Shown here piece after piece: positions 47,980 to 55,045 of a stretch of DNA of 62,148 nt; within the stretch, counting starts at the first letter, position 1; each line of letters starts with the position of its first letter. Source of the stretch: a virus; the IMG/VR virus record IMGVR_UViG_3300037010_004533, positions 1 to 62,148 of that record; one strand, given 5' to 3'. Made by a program: the position numbers and the translations under genes. A model generated the notes under the pieces. The model saw nothing but the letters and a program-made list of their open reading frames with translations, was not told the DNA's origin and did not search any database.

Positions 47980-48015
47980 CGTATGGCCAGCAATACGTAT
48001 TTTTGTAAAGCTGGC
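47980..48015. promoter_or_regulatory. Dyads upstream of parA
   Basis: CGTAT (47980-47984) is mirrored by ATACG (47993-47997), and GCCAGC (47986-47991) by GCTGGC (48010-48015). GGCCAGC is also part of the centromere repeats, so the ParG-like protein may bind here and autoregulate the operon. Confidence 0.5.
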
Positions 48016-48026
48016 AATTTAGGGCA

Positions 48027-48266
48027 TCAATTCTGTCGCTTCCAGACAGCCATCGCCCAGGCGCCCGCGATCATCCCGTAGACCACGGAGGCCAGGACCA
48101 CAGCCTCGAGCTGGGGCAAGGTGAGGGTCAGCACTTCAGCCCCGCCTCGAAATGCGTCTCGAATTAGAGAGCCGAACAGCCAGCCGGCTCCGATCAGGGT
48201 CTTCGCCCCAATCACGACCGCGATGATCTTGACGTAGAGCGGCATGGGATGAGGGTGGGCGATCAT
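48027..48266 (-). CDS. Small membrane protein
   Basis: This protein of about 79 residues has two predicted transmembrane helices (IIAVVIGAKTLIGAGWLFGSLI and LEAVVLASVVYGMIAGAWAMAV in segments) joined by a short loop. The start could be at 48266 or 48245; neither has a strong ribosome site. It lies upstream of parA and may be part of that transcript. No family recognised. Confidence 0.5.
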   Translation of the reverse strand: MIAHPHPMPLYVKIIAVVIGAKTLIGAGWLFGSLIRDAFRGGAEVLTLTLPQLEAVVLASVVYGMIAGAWAMAVWKRQN

Positions 48267-48274
48267 GGACAAGA

Positions 48275-48421
48275 TCAAAGCCGGTTGGGGTTCGAGCACC
48301 AGTGGCAGGTATCGCAGTCCCAGGAGCCAGGAAATTCTTCGGGTTCCGTCACGCGCCCGCCTCCGCACTTCTCACACGGGTAGGACGGCTTGTAGTCTTC
48401 AGGGATGTCATCGAATGGCAT
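48275..48421 (-). CDS. Small zinc-finger protein
   Basis: This 48-residue protein has AGGAGG upstream of its ATG. CEKCGGG (16-22) and CDTCHWC (36-42) provide a probable zinc-binding site. It begins PFDDIPEDYKPSYP. No further assignment is possible. Confidence 0.7.
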   Translation of the reverse strand: MPFDDIPEDYKPSYPCEKCGGGRVTEPEEFPGSWDCDTCHWCSNPNRL

Positions 48422-48495
48422 GGGTGTCCCTCCTGGACAGCCTCAGCGCCTCGGCTGGGCCGGATGGTTCGTGATAGTGGAAAACCCTGGAAGCA

Positions 48496-48822
48496 TCAGA
48501 AGGCCTTCCCGTGCTTGTGGGGCCGCGTGAAGTTGAACTCGTGCTTGGCGATGATCGCCTCACCCAGGCGCAGGCCCCGGCCGGCGCAGAAGTCCATGAC
48601 ACGGATCACTACGTCGGCCATCTCTTCCTCGACTGCACTGAAGGCCGGGATGTGCTCGCTGGGAGGGTTCCCGTGGCGGAGCGCCTCCAGAGCCTCGGAC
48701 AGCTCGGAGTGCATAAGGGCGATGGCCTCCGCATCGTTGCGCTCGCCGTCCCAAAAGCCCTTGGCGCGGGCGTTTGCGTGGACGGTGGCCGCGGCGTCGT
48801 TGATGGCTTCGATCAAGATCAT
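48496..48822 (-). CDS. MazG-like nucleotide pyrophosphohydrolase
   Basis: This 108-residue protein has the all-alpha NTP-PPase pattern: EAIALMHSELSEALEALRHG supplies E-x(2-3)-E, and VEEEMADVVIRVMDFC supplies E-x(2)-D. MazG-like phage enzymes hydrolyse nucleotides and can blunt alarmone signalling or purge unusual dNTPs. It overlaps the HTH gene upstream by 4 bp. Confidence 0.82.
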   Translation of the reverse strand: MILIEAINDAAATVHANARAKGFWDGERNDAEAIALMHSELSEALEALRHGNPPSEHIPAFSAVEEEMADVVIRVMDFCAGRGLRLGEAIIAKHEFNFTRPHKHGKAF

Positions 48823-49145
48823 GCTTTGTCCTTTCGATTGGTCCCCAGCTTCAGGCGGGGGTGAACTCCGCCGCGCGGGATCGGGCCAGAGGCGTTCAGG
48901 AAGGCTTCCACGCCATCCGTGACACCGTGCTTCTTGAAGAGGTCGGCCAGCAGGATCTTCAGCGGGTTCGAGCCCACGCGGCCGTCGTGGGCCCAGCGAT
49001 AGATGGTCTTCTCGTCAACGCCGGTCGCGGCGGCCATCTTGTCGCGCCCGCCCATCTCACGGGCCAGGGATCCGATGGGGCCGGGCAGGCTCAGGGGCCG
49101 ACCACGGAAGACAGGTTCTGCGTCGTCCTTTTTCTTGCGGGGCAT
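48819..49145 (-). CDS. Helix-turn-helix regulator
   Basis: This 108-residue protein has a HTH centred on GGRDKMAAATGVDEKTIYRWAHDGRV (about 32-57). A helical region and a basic tail follow (RLKLGTNRKDKA). It has its own promoter with operator copy 2. It is one candidate for the protein that binds the AGGGCA palindromes. Confidence 0.7.
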   Translation of the reverse strand: MPRKKKDDAEPVFRGRPLSLPGPIGSLAREMGGRDKMAAATGVDEKTIYRWAHDGRVGSNPLKILLADLFKKHGVTDGVEAFLNASGPIPRGGVHPRLKLGTNRKDKA

Positions 49146-49170
49146 GGGATCTCCTCCATGCCTCATTATG

Positions 49171-49183
49171 GGGCGAAATGCCC
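49171..49183 (-). promoter_or_regulatory. Operator palindrome 2
   Basis: GGGC and GCCC flank GAAAT in a degenerate copy of the nine-site palindrome. It lies between TTGTGA (-35) and CATAAT (-10) of the promoter for the HTH gene at 49145. Confidence 0.6.
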
Positions 49184-49200
49184 GATTCACAACCTGCATC

Positions 49201-49611
49201 TCACTTCCTCCCGCACTCTGACAGGGCCACAGGGTTCCAGTAGAGGTCGCGTTCCAGCGGCATCTTGAAGGTCCGGCTGGAGGCGCTGCCACGCAGGGTC
49301 ACGGGGTAGAAGGTCGTGCAGAGCTGCTCGGCGCTCACGTAGCCCAGCTCGGGCTCGTTGTTCCCCAGCTTGAAGAGGCCGAAGAACTCGCCCGCCTCCG
49401 GGTTGAACTCGGAGGCCCAAAAGTCCACCGGGCCGCCGAAGAAGTGGACGATGGCCTTGGCCTCGAGGCCCTGGCCCTCGGTCGCCTTGATCGCGGGGAG
49501 CTTCTTCAGCTCGGCCTTCGTGAGGAGGGCCTGGGTCCAGTTCAGCTTGATCTTCGTCCAGCGCAGCGTGGGATCCGCCAGGGCCTTCAGGGTTGCGATG
49601 CTGTGGGTCAT
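49201..49611 (-). CDS. DUF2958 protein
   Basis: This 136-residue protein matches DUF2958: AKAIVHFFGGPVDFWASEFN, FFGLFKLGNNEPELGYVS, and MPLERDLYWNPVAL. The family is widespread on plasmids and integrative elements and has no established function. It is transcribed from the operator 3 promoter. Confidence 0.82.
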   Translation of the reverse strand: MTHSIATLKALADPTLRWTKIKLNWTQALLTKAELKKLPAIKATEGQGLEAKAIVHFFGGPVDFWASEFNPEAGEFFGLFKLGNNEPELGYVSAEQLCTTFYPVTLRGSASSRTFKMPLERDLYWNPVALSECGRK

Positions 49612-49627
49612 GGTTTGTTCTCCTTGA

Positions 49628-49904
49628 TTATATTATAGGGCATTTTGCCCTAATAACAAGAGGGCAGACCTCGCTGCCGAGGTAGTCCTTTCCGAGGTCG
49701 CCCAGCGCGGCCACGAGGCACCCTTCCGCGACGCGCAGGGCCTCCAGCAGCTCGGGGGCAGCGGCGATCAGCCGGATGTCCGCCGGGTTCACCCTCGTCT
49801 CGGGGGCGCCCTCAACCTTGAGGATCCGCTTCCCCCTCGGCGTTCTTGATGCTGCCGGGTCCAAGGTGCCAGGGGCCGGGGGCGTGGACGCGAACGGCGC
49901 TCAC
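49628..49904 (-). pseudogene. Frameshifted HTPGPW-family gene
   Basis: The GTG start at 49904 overlaps the previous stop and gives SAVRVHAPGPWHLGPGSIKNAEG, after which the frame ends early. The +1 frame continues with KRILKVEGAPETRVNPADIRLIAAAPELLEALR. The join is at a run of five G (49832-49836), where four would restore one frame. The restored protein belongs with the genes at 53299 and 60734. It could be a real mutation, a sequencing error in a homopolymer, or a programmed shift. Confidence 0.6.
49637..49651 (-). promoter_or_regulatory. Operator palindrome 3
   Basis: AGGGCA-TTT-TGCCCT lies between TTGTTA (-35) and TATAAT (-10), 16 bp apart, upstream of the DUF2958 gene. It overlaps the 3' end of the frameshifted gene upstream. 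Confidence 0.75.
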
Positions 49905-50146
49905 GGCACCACCACCACGAGGTTCACCGTCTCGGGGGCCACCGTGCGGTCGTCCCAATCCTGCTTATCCTCGTCCCAGACGCACTCGACCACCTCGATC
50001 CGGCGGCCCTCCCGGTGAAGAATGACGTTGAACTCCTCGTCGAGGCCCAGCCGAGTCCACTCCACTCGCTCCTCGCTGATGGAGGCCGGAAGTTCGTTGG
50101 CCTTGTAGGTGACTCCCTGCTTCGCTCGCTTGATCGTGACGGCCAT
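49901..50146 (-). CDS. Hypothetical protein
   Basis: This 81-residue protein is beta-rich: AVTIKRAKQGVTYKANELPAS, RIEVVECVWDEDKQDWDD and NLVVVVP. It is the first gene after operator promoter 4 and is followed, with overlap, by the frameshifted HTPGPW gene. No family recognised. Confidence 0.65.
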   Translation of the reverse strand: MAVTIKRAKQGVTYKANELPASISEERVEWTRLGLDEEFNVILHREGRRIEVVECVWDEDKQDWDDRTVAPETVNLVVVVP

Positions 50147-50174
50147 GGTGGCTCCTTGTTCTATACTATATTAT

Positions 50175-50189
50175 AGGGCATAATGCCCT
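50175..50189 (-). promoter_or_regulatory. Operator palindrome 4
   Basis: AGGGCA-TAA-TGCCCT directly precedes a consensus -10 TATAAT on the minus strand, 29 bp upstream of the start of the gene at 50146. Confidence 0.75.
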
Positions 50190-50207
50190 ATAAGCCATGG
50201 TGTAGAC

Positions 50208-50232
50208 AAAAAAAAAGGGGGCCGAGGCCCCC
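50208..50232 (-). terminator. Strong intrinsic terminator
   Basis: The stem GGGGGCC-GA-GGCCCCC (50217-50232) is followed on the minus strand by nine T. It closes the operon whose last gene ends at 50256. Confidence 0.9.
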
Positions 50233-50255
50233 TTTGTGCCAGTGGTCACAGCCGC

Positions 50256-50546
50256 CTACCCAAACATCTCCGCCAGTTCCACCTCCGCCTCGCACGAGTC
50301 AATGGGGGCCTCGGTGGACCCGCCCAGGGGGAAGAGATCCACGCGGACGCCGCGCTCGGTCGGCTGCACGTAGACGCTCACGCCGTTCACCGTGATCCAG
50401 AAGCTCTCCTGGTCCTGGAGCACGAGGTCGCGGTTCTCTGGCTCGCCCTCGACGTGAAGGAATGTAGGCCAGGGATACTTCACCCTGGGGGCCCGGAGCG
50501 AGGCCTCGACGAGGCCCCGGGCGACTTGATCGGTGCTCTGGTTCAT
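50256..50546 (-). CDS. Hypothetical protein
   Basis: This 96-residue protein contains QDQESFWITVNGVSVYVQPTERGVRVDLFPLG, a beta-rich core common in small phage proteins of unknown function, and an acidic C-terminus (EAEVELAEMFG). It overlaps the gene upstream by 4 bp and is the last gene before a strong terminator. Confidence 0.65.
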   Translation of the reverse strand: MNQSTDQVARGLVEASLRAPRVKYPWPTFLHVEGEPENRDLVLQDQESFWITVNGVSVYVQPTERGVRVDLFPLGGSTEAPIDSCEAEVELAEMFG

Positions 50547-50848
50547 GCGTTCTCCATCTTCGGGCCCCAGCCCGAGATTCGCTTGACGACCTTCAGGCGG
50601 TAGCCGATGCGCTCCAGCTCCGCCTTGAGAGATGCCGCCTCGGCGTCCGTGGCCCGGCGGGTGCGGCGCATCCAGTTCCGACAGCAGGAGCCGTGCTGCC
50701 CGATGTGCGCGTAGCAGGTCATGAGGTCCGGGTCGATACAGGACGCCGGGAGCCTCGGGAATACGGCCGTGATAATAGTGCCGAAGCGCAGCCGCTCGGC
50801 CCGGAAGGTGACTTCGACGACGGGGTTCTCGCTCATGGCTGAACTCAT
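50543..50848 (-). CDS. Hypothetical Cys-containing protein
   Basis: This 101-residue protein has a strand-rich start (VVEVTFRAERLRFGTIITAVFP) and a Cys-rich middle (SCIDPDLMTCYAHIGQHGSCCRNWMRRTRRA). The ending is helical. A metal site is possible. It overlaps both neighbours by 4 bp. Confidence 0.62.
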   Translation of the reverse strand: MSSAMSENPVVEVTFRAERLRFGTIITAVFPRLPASCIDPDLMTCYAHIGQHGSCCRNWMRRTRRATDAEAASLKAELERIGYRLKVVKRISGWGPKMENA

Positions 50849-51162
50849 GGATAGGTGTAGCCCAGGCCCTTCCTGGCCCGGCGCAGCAGGGTCGCGTAAC
50901 GACGGGAGCCGCGCTCGAGCCCGAGCGTGGCCTCCGGGTATCCGTATTCATAGCAGGCCTGGGCGGCGCTGCACGGGTCGCCGATATTCACCGTGGCGAT
51001 CAGGTCGGTGGTTCCGCCCTCGTAGACCTTGAGCACCATCTGGACGCCCTTGCCGGGCACGTCCTCGGTGCGGAACTCGACGCGCTGCCCGGGGCTGCCC
51101 AGGTGGACGACCTTGCGCGGGATGCGCTGGGGAGGGGGGAGGACATCGGACATCTTGCTCAT
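50845..51162 (-). CDS. Hypothetical protein
   Basis: This 105-residue protein has RVEFRTEDVPGKGVQMVLKVYEGG in a predicted beta hairpin and a basic helical end (RRYATLLRRARKGLG). It belongs to the same overlapping accessory operon. No family recognised. Confidence 0.6.
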   Translation of the reverse strand: MSKMSDVLPPPQRIPRKVVHLGSPGQRVEFRTEDVPGKGVQMVLKVYEGGTTDLIATVNIGDPCSAAQACYEYGYPEATLGLERGSRRYATLLRRARKGLGYTYP

Positions 51163-51164
51163 GG

Positions 51165-51470
51165 TCAGCTCCTTTCCAGCCAGGACAGGGAATCGCCCCA
51201 GCAGCCGATGAACCAGCTCCCCCTGTCGATCCGCATGACGGTCGCGGTGTAGGGGTCGCCGGGGTTGAAGTATTCAATCTCGTGCCGGGGCGTCTCGCAG
51301 CGGTCGAAGCAGCCCTCGGGGACGCAGATGGATTCCACGCCCCAGGTTTCCAGCAGGCGGTTCACCGCCTTGTGCTCCCCGTTCCAGAGGGCGTCGCGGA
51401 TCTCCTCGGCCTTCTTCCGTGTGTCGGCGAGGCCGTGTGCGATCAGGGCCTTGACGCTCGGGAGCCTCAC
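51165..51470 (-). CDS. Hypothetical protein
   Basis: This 101-residue protein has a GTG start that overlaps the DUF2786 stop. It begins RLPSVKALIAHGLADTRKKAEEIRDALWNGE (helical) and ends with IEYFNPGDPYTATVMRIDRG and SWFIGCWGDSLSW (strands). No family recognised. Confidence 0.6.
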   Translation of the reverse strand: MRLPSVKALIAHGLADTRKKAEEIRDALWNGEHKAVNRLLETWGVESICVPEGCFDRCETPRHEIEYFNPGDPYTATVMRIDRGSWFIGCWGDSLSWLERS

Positions 51471-52198
51471 AGGACACCTCCCGCGCTCAGGGCCCCGGCC
51501 GCCTCACGAGGGGCGATGGACTGGCCCGGGGCCTTCATGCCGAGCCCGGCCCTGACGCCCGCCTTGAAGGCCTCGCGGTCCAGGATCGGGGCGCCGATCT
51601 CCCGGGGCTTCTTCGTGGTGAGCTGTTCGTCACGGAAGGCCTCCAGCTCGGCTTGGCGTCGTGCCACGGTCATGAGGCCGAAGGTCTGCCCGGCGGAGCG
51701 GGCCTCCTCCACAACCTTCGCCCGGGTGGTCGCCAGGGCTCGCTCGAAGCCCAGGACGCAGCCATGGAGCCAGCTCGTCCGGTAGACGCCCTCCTGGCCG
51801 ACGCAGGCCCGCAGGGCGAGGCGCGTGATCTTCAGCTCGGCCCAGGCGTAGAGGGACCGGCACAGCTCGATGTCCTGCTCGGTGCCCACCGGGGAGACGG
51901 CGCTCCAGCCGTTCTTCCTGGAATGCCGGATGACCGTGCAGCCGCAGGCGTCCGCTACCGTCACGGCCAGGAGCGCCTTCCACTTCCGAAGGTTCATCCC
52001 CTGGCAAAGCGCCTCCGAGCTGCACATGAACGGGGCGTCGGGGCTCTCGGGATCGGCGGCCTCGGCCTCGGTGATCTTGTGGCGGGCCATCAACTCTTGG
52101 GCGCGGCCCAGGGCGATCTCCGCCTCGTGCTTGGTGCCGCCCTTCGCCATGGCGAGGAGCTTGCGGACGCGGGCCAGGACGCTCTCGCGCTCGGTCAC
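51467..52198 (-). CDS. DUF2786 protein
   Basis: This 243-residue protein has a GTG start. The N-terminal 45 residues match DUF2786 (SVLARVRKLLAMAKGGTKHEAEIALGRAQELMARHKI). The middle contains WLHGCVLGFERALATTRA, and the C-terminus ends AAGALSAGGVL. DUF2786 proteins occur in many phages and their function is unknown. It overlaps the gene upstream by 4 bp; that protein ends in a very similar LQAGGVL. Confidence 0.8.
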   Translation of the reverse strand: MTERESVLARVRKLLAMAKGGTKHEAEIALGRAQELMARHKITEAEAADPESPDAPFMCSSEALCQGMNLRKWKALLAVTVADACGCTVIRHSRKNGWSAVSPVGTEQDIELCRSLYAWAELKITRLALRACVGQEGVYRTSWLHGCVLGFERALATTRAKVVEEARSAGQTFGLMTVARRQAELEAFRDEQLTTKKPREIGAPILDREAFKAGVRAGLGMKAPGQSIAPREAAGALSAGGVL

Positions 52199-52647
52199 AG
52201 GACACCTCCCGCCTGGAGGCCGAGGAGGGGGGCCCAGCGCCGGGCGCCAGCCATCGGGTTGCCGCCGGTCTGGATGATGAGCCAGTCGCTCCAGACCTCG
52301 AGCATGTCCTGGACGAAGCGGGCCTCCTCGCGGCTCACGGTCATCTTGGTGCCGAGGATGACGCCCACGCCGTCGCGCTCGAGCTGCCCGTCGAGGTCGA
52401 ACTCGATGGTGCAGGGCATACAGGGGTCCGCGCCGTTGTGGAACCGGGCCCAGCGCCAGATATAGGCGAACACACCGTCCTTGGGCTTGCTCGCCCGGAT
52501 CTTGCCCTGGTTCGTGCAGGCTCGCAGGACCGTCTCCCGCGTCACCTTGGCGCTCAGGTACGCCGCGATCTTTTGGAAGCCCTCACTGTGGGCCTGGGGG
52601 GCGTCGAAGGCCTGCATGGCGGCCTGCTGCCTCGTGGTGATTGCCAT
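52195..52647 (-). CDS. Hypothetical protein
   Basis: This 150-residue protein is helical at its start (RQQAAMQAFDAPQAHSEGFQKIAAYLSAK), has DPCMPCTIEFDLDG in the middle, and ends EARFVQDMLEVWSDWLIIQ, then LLGLQAGGVL. The start has AAGGAG upstream. A CTGGCA-loop hairpin stands in its leader. No family recognised. Confidence 0.62.
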   Translation of the reverse strand: MAITTRQQAAMQAFDAPQAHSEGFQKIAAYLSAKVTRETVLRACTNQGKIRASKPKDGVFAYIWRWARFHNGADPCMPCTIEFDLDGQLERDGVGVILGTKMTVSREEARFVQDMLEVWSDWLIIQTGGNPMAGARRWAPLLGLQAGGVL

Positions 52648-52666
52648 TGGGTTCTCCTTGCGGAAG

Positions 52667-52697
52667 GCCCGGGGCGGGTGCCAGCCCTACCCCGGGC
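52667..52697 (-). ncRNA. CTGGCA-loop hairpin 2
   Basis: The stem 52667-52674 with 52690-52697, plus an inner 3-bp stem (52676-52678 with 52685-52687), presents CTGGCA in the loop on the minus strand. It lies between the stop at 52710 and the start at 52647. Confidence 0.6.
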
Positions 52698-52709
52698 GGG
52701 GTTCGTGGT

Positions 52710-52964
52710 CTAGTTCTCGGCGTCCGGGGGGAGCTGCCAGCGGTCGCCGGAGAGCTTCAGGGTGATCCCGTCGTCGTAGGAGTCCTGATAGATCGAGGTC
52801 ACGACGACCTCGGGGATCTCCAGGAAGGACGCGACCTCGGCGGAAGTGGCGACGCCCAGCTCGCCGAGGGTTTCCATGACGAGGTGCCGCAGGTTCTCGA
52901 AGGCCTCCTGGGCGGCGACGGCCATCCGGGGGTCGATGTCGAAGGTCTTGGGGGTCTGGGCCAT
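52710..52964 (-). CDS. Small winged-helix-like protein
   Basis: This 84-residue protein contains FENLRHLVMETLGELGVATSAEVASFLEIPEVVVTSIYQDSYDDG in consecutive short helices and a wing-like ending (ITLKLSGDRWQLP). That suits a small DNA-binding regulator. A longer frame upstream merely translates the operator and promoter. Transcribed from operator promoter 5. Confidence 0.65.
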   Translation of the reverse strand: MAQTPKTFDIDPRMAVAAQEAFENLRHLVMETLGELGVATSAEVASFLEIPEVVVTSIYQDSYDDGITLKLSGDRWQLPPDAEN

Positions 52965-52987
52965 TTCGTTCTCCTCAATATAATAAT

Positions 52988-53002
52988 AGGGCATAGTGCC
53001 CT
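52988..53002 (-). promoter_or_regulatory. Operator palindrome 5
   Basis: AGGGCA-TAG-TGCCCT lies between TTGTTA (-35) and TATTAT (-10), 16 bp apart, upstream of the gene at 52964. Confidence 0.75.
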
Positions 53003-53029
53003 ATTAACAAGGGGAAAACGCCTGAAAAA

Positions 53030-53053
53030 TTGCGTTAGTGCAATTCATCACAC
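53030..53053 (-). promoter_or_regulatory. Upstream activator-type block (operator 5)
   Basis: Reading the minus strand: GTGTGA, 3 bp, then ATTGCAC-N3-NGCAA with the TTGC-N6-GCAA dyad. It lies about 25 bp upstream of the -35 element. Confidence 0.65.
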
Positions 53054-53068
53054 GGGACCTGGTGCCCC

Positions 53069-53299
53069 TCATCCCTCCAGGACCTCGACGATGGCCGCGA
53101 ACGGAGGCCGGGTCGCGGGGTTCTTGTAGTGCCGGCAGCAGCCCCAGGCGCCGAACTTGCTGTCGAACGGCCGGAATCCGAAGTAGATGAAGCCGCCCCG
53201 GTCCTCCGCCCAGCTCACGCGGGCCTCGAAGACCTCCGTGGGTCGGCTCTTGAGCGGCTGGGTGATGCGAACGCGGGCGCCCCTCTCGATCTCGGCCAT
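53069..53299 (-). CDS. Hypothetical protein
   Basis: This 76-residue protein is beta-rich: RVRITQPLKSRPTEVFEARVSWAEDRG and GFIYFGFRPFDSK, ending with WGCCRHYKNPATRPPF. I chose ATG 53299 because the ribosome site GGGAGGG is 5 bp away; a GTG at 53302 overlaps the previous stop. No family recognised. Confidence 0.6.
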   Translation of the reverse strand: MAEIERGARVRITQPLKSRPTEVFEARVSWAEDRGGFIYFGFRPFDSKFGAWGCCRHYKNPATRPPFAAIVEVLEG

Positions 53300-53589
53300 C
53301 ACACCCTCCCCTCAGCCTTGGCGATGGCGGCCAGGGCCATCCGGCAGACCTCAGCCTCGGTTTCGGTGAGGTCCACCTTCACGAAAAGCTGGTTCATCTG
53401 GATCAGCGCGGCCAGCAGGTCCGGCGCGGCCGCGATGATGGAGGCGTTTGCCATCTCTTCGCCGTGCGCGAATGGGGCGTGTTTGCTCACCACGGGGACC
53501 TCGGCCACCTTCTTGGAGTAGAAGGGGTCAGCGAAGATTTCGCCGAAGTCGTTGCAGCGCCAGGGCCCGGGGGTGTGGGTCATGTTCAT
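53299..53589 (-). CDS. HTPGPW-family small phage protein
   Basis: This 96-residue protein opens with THTPGPWRCND and includes ANASIIAAAPDLLAAL, the two signatures of a common phage family of unknown function. Its C-terminus (RMALAAIAKAEGRV) resembles that of the paralogue at 60734. A third, frameshifted copy is at 49628. Confidence 0.72.
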   Translation of the reverse strand: MNMTHTPGPWRCNDFGEIFADPFYSKKVAEVPVVSKHAPFAHGEEMANASIIAAAPDLLAALIQMNQLFVKVDLTETEAEVCRMALAAIAKAEGRV

Positions 53590-53654
53590 CGGGATCTCCG
53601 TGGAAGGGGCTGGGAGGCCCGTAGGCCTCCCGAAGGTTTCAGGGGTGAGGAAGG

Positions 53655-53939
53655 TTAGGCGGCCTCGGTGGTGTCGATCTCGCCCATCGCGTTGCAGAGG
53701 ATCCAGCACTTCCCGAAGGTGGAGGGCTCGCCGTCGCCCACCCACTCGATCCGGCCGCGCAGCCACCAACCGCCGTTGTAGAGGGAGGGCACCTTGCCGG
53801 TCACGGTCACGTTGCAGGCGATGGCGCGATCCTTCCGCCAGGACGGGATCGGGTTCGGGTAGCGGAACCCAGCGGCGTCCCAATCGGTGCAGGGGAAGAG
53901 GGCCTCGGCTACCGACTTGCCTTCGAGCTTGACGATCAT
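53655..53939 (-). CDS. Hypothetical protein
   Basis: This 94-residue protein contains FPCTDWDAAGFRYPNPIPSW, ACNVTVTGKVPSLYNGGWWLRGRIEWVGDG and CWILCNAMGEID. Strands dominate, with four Cys. It is transcribed from operator promoter 6. A hairpin with the stable loop TACG separates it from the HTPGPW gene. No family recognised. Confidence 0.62.
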   Translation of the reverse strand: MIVKLEGKSVAEALFPCTDWDAAGFRYPNPIPSWRKDRAIACNVTVTGKVPSLYNGGWWLRGRIEWVGDGEPSTFGKCWILCNAMGEIDTTEAA

Positions 53940-53970
53940 GGTGGGCTCCTTGTTCTCGATACTATATTAT

Positions 53971-53985
53971 AAGGCATAATGCCCT
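53971..53985 (-). promoter_or_regulatory. Operator palindrome 6
   Basis: AAGGCA-TAA-TGCCCT lies between TTGCAT (-35) and TATAAT (-10), 17 bp apart, upstream of the gene at 53939. Confidence 0.75.
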
Positions 53986-54012
53986 ATAATGCAAGAGGGG
54001 CCACAAATTTTC

Positions 54013-54036
54013 TTGCTGAAGTGCAATTCGTCACAC
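54013..54036 (-). promoter_or_regulatory. Upstream activator-type block (operator 6)
   Basis: The block has the same GTGTGA-N3-ATTGCAC with TTGC-N6-GCAA as at 53030, 59167, 60107 and 61625. Confidence 0.65.
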
Positions 54037-54047
54037 CGTCAAAGCTC

Positions 54048-54082
54048 GAGCCCCGCCGTGCCGGATGGGGCAGGCGGGGCTC
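54048..54082 (-). terminator. Hairpin after the toxin-antitoxin genes
   Basis: A perfect 10-bp stem (54048-54057 with 54073-54082) is followed on the minus strand by GAGCTTTGAC. The T run is short, so termination would be partial or Rho-assisted. Confidence 0.5.
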
Positions 54083-54136
54083 TCGGGGACGGTTCCTATA
54101 ACAGTGGTTAAGGGAAACGGGATGCCCTAAGAATGG

Positions 54137-54643
54137 TCAGACCGCAGCGGTCGCGTGTAGGCGGAGACCAAGGGCCTTCAGGACCTTGATGACGGTGCTC
54201 ATCTCGGGGTTGCCGTCCTGGGACAGCGCCCGGTAGAGCGATTCCCGGTTCAGGCCAGTCTCGCGGGCAAGGTCCGTCATGCCCTTCGCTCGGGCGATGT
54301 TTCCGAGGGCCATGGCGATGCCCCGGGGGTCGCCCTCTTGAAGCGCGGCCTCAAGGTAGGCGGCCATGCCCTTCTCGGTCTTCAGGTAGCGGGCGGGGTC
54401 GTGCGGGGTGGTCTTCGCCCGGATCCGCGCAACCAGGTCGGGAGAGACGAGGGCGGACGCATCGGTGACGACAGCAACGCCACCGTGGGCTCGGAGCGCG
54501 GCCATGGCGGCGCCGGCGCGGCGCCGAAGGTGGACGACGACCTGGGCAGCGGCAGCGCCGTTCAGGGCAGTTCGACGAGCGGGCTTCTTCTCGACGAGCT
54601 TGGCGACCGTGGCAGCCTTGGGATTCTTGGTGATGGTGGTCAT
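54137..54643 (-). CDS. HigA-like antitoxin with N-terminal extension
   Basis: This 168-residue protein ends with a HTH antitoxin domain (about 85-165): YLEAALQEGDPRGIAMALGNIARAKGMTDLARETGLNRESLYRAL and MSTVIKVLKALGLRL. This is the HI1420-type antidote that accompanies HigB/RelE-like phage killers. It has an unusual 80-residue basic, Ala-rich extension before that domain. It lies 11 bp after the toxin gene. Confidence 0.85.
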   Translation of the reverse strand: MTTITKNPKAATVAKLVEKKPARRTALNGAAAAQVVVHLRRRAGAAMAALRAHGGVAVVTDASALVSPDLVARIRAKTTPHDPARYLKTEKGMAAYLEAALQEGDPRGIAMALGNIARAKGMTDLARETGLNRESLYRALSQDGNPEMSTVIKVLKALGLRLHATAAV

Positions 54644-54654
54644 GGTTCCCTCTA

Positions 54655-54951
54655 TCAGAGAGCTTTCGAGAGCTTCTTGGCGAGCCGGATGTCGGCCTGC
54701 TGGGTATCTTTGATTCCGCCGGCCAGGAGCACGATGATGATGTTCCCCTCCTGCCGGTAATAGACCCGGAAGCCGGGCCCGTGGTGGATCCTCAACTCGG
54801 AGACGCCTTCACCAACGGGGCCAGCGTCCCCAGCGAATCCGTCGCTCAGGCGGTTGAGCCGATATTCGATCACGGCCTGCGCCTCTGGATCCCTCCTCCC
54901 CAGGTTTTCAAACCATCGCGTGAACTCGTGGGTTTCAACCGTTTCGATCAT
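54655..54951 (-). CDS. HigB/RelE-like toxin
   Basis: This 98-residue protein matches the phage-derived Gp49/HigB-like addiction killer: FTRWFENLGRRDPEAQAVIEYRLNRLSDG, GVSELRIHHGPGFRVYYRQEG, and IIVLLAGGIKDTQQADIRLAKKL. The family cleaves mRNA on the ribosome. Toxin first, antitoxin second is the usual order for this group. It should stabilise an extrachromosomal prophage by post-segregational killing. An A+T-rich dyad near 54951-54967 overlaps its promoter. Confidence 0.9.
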   Translation of the reverse strand: MIETVETHEFTRWFENLGRRDPEAQAVIEYRLNRLSDGFAGDAGPVGEGVSELRIHHGPGFRVYYRQEGNIIIVLLAGGIKDTQQADIRLAKKLSKAL

Positions 54952-54993
54952 ACTATAATTGTAGTTTATGGGCTACGAAATGCAAGGGGTGAA

Positions 54994-55023
54994 ACGAAAA
55001 AAAGCCCTGAAAAATCAGGGCTT
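54994..55023 (-). terminator. Intrinsic terminator
   Basis: A 9-bp stem (55002-55010 with 55015-55023) is followed on the minus strand by a run of T and CG. It ends the operon whose last gene is at 55046 and isolates the toxin-antitoxin pair. Confidence 0.88.
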
Positions 55024-55045
55024 TCTCTTGATTCGTGGCGGCGGG

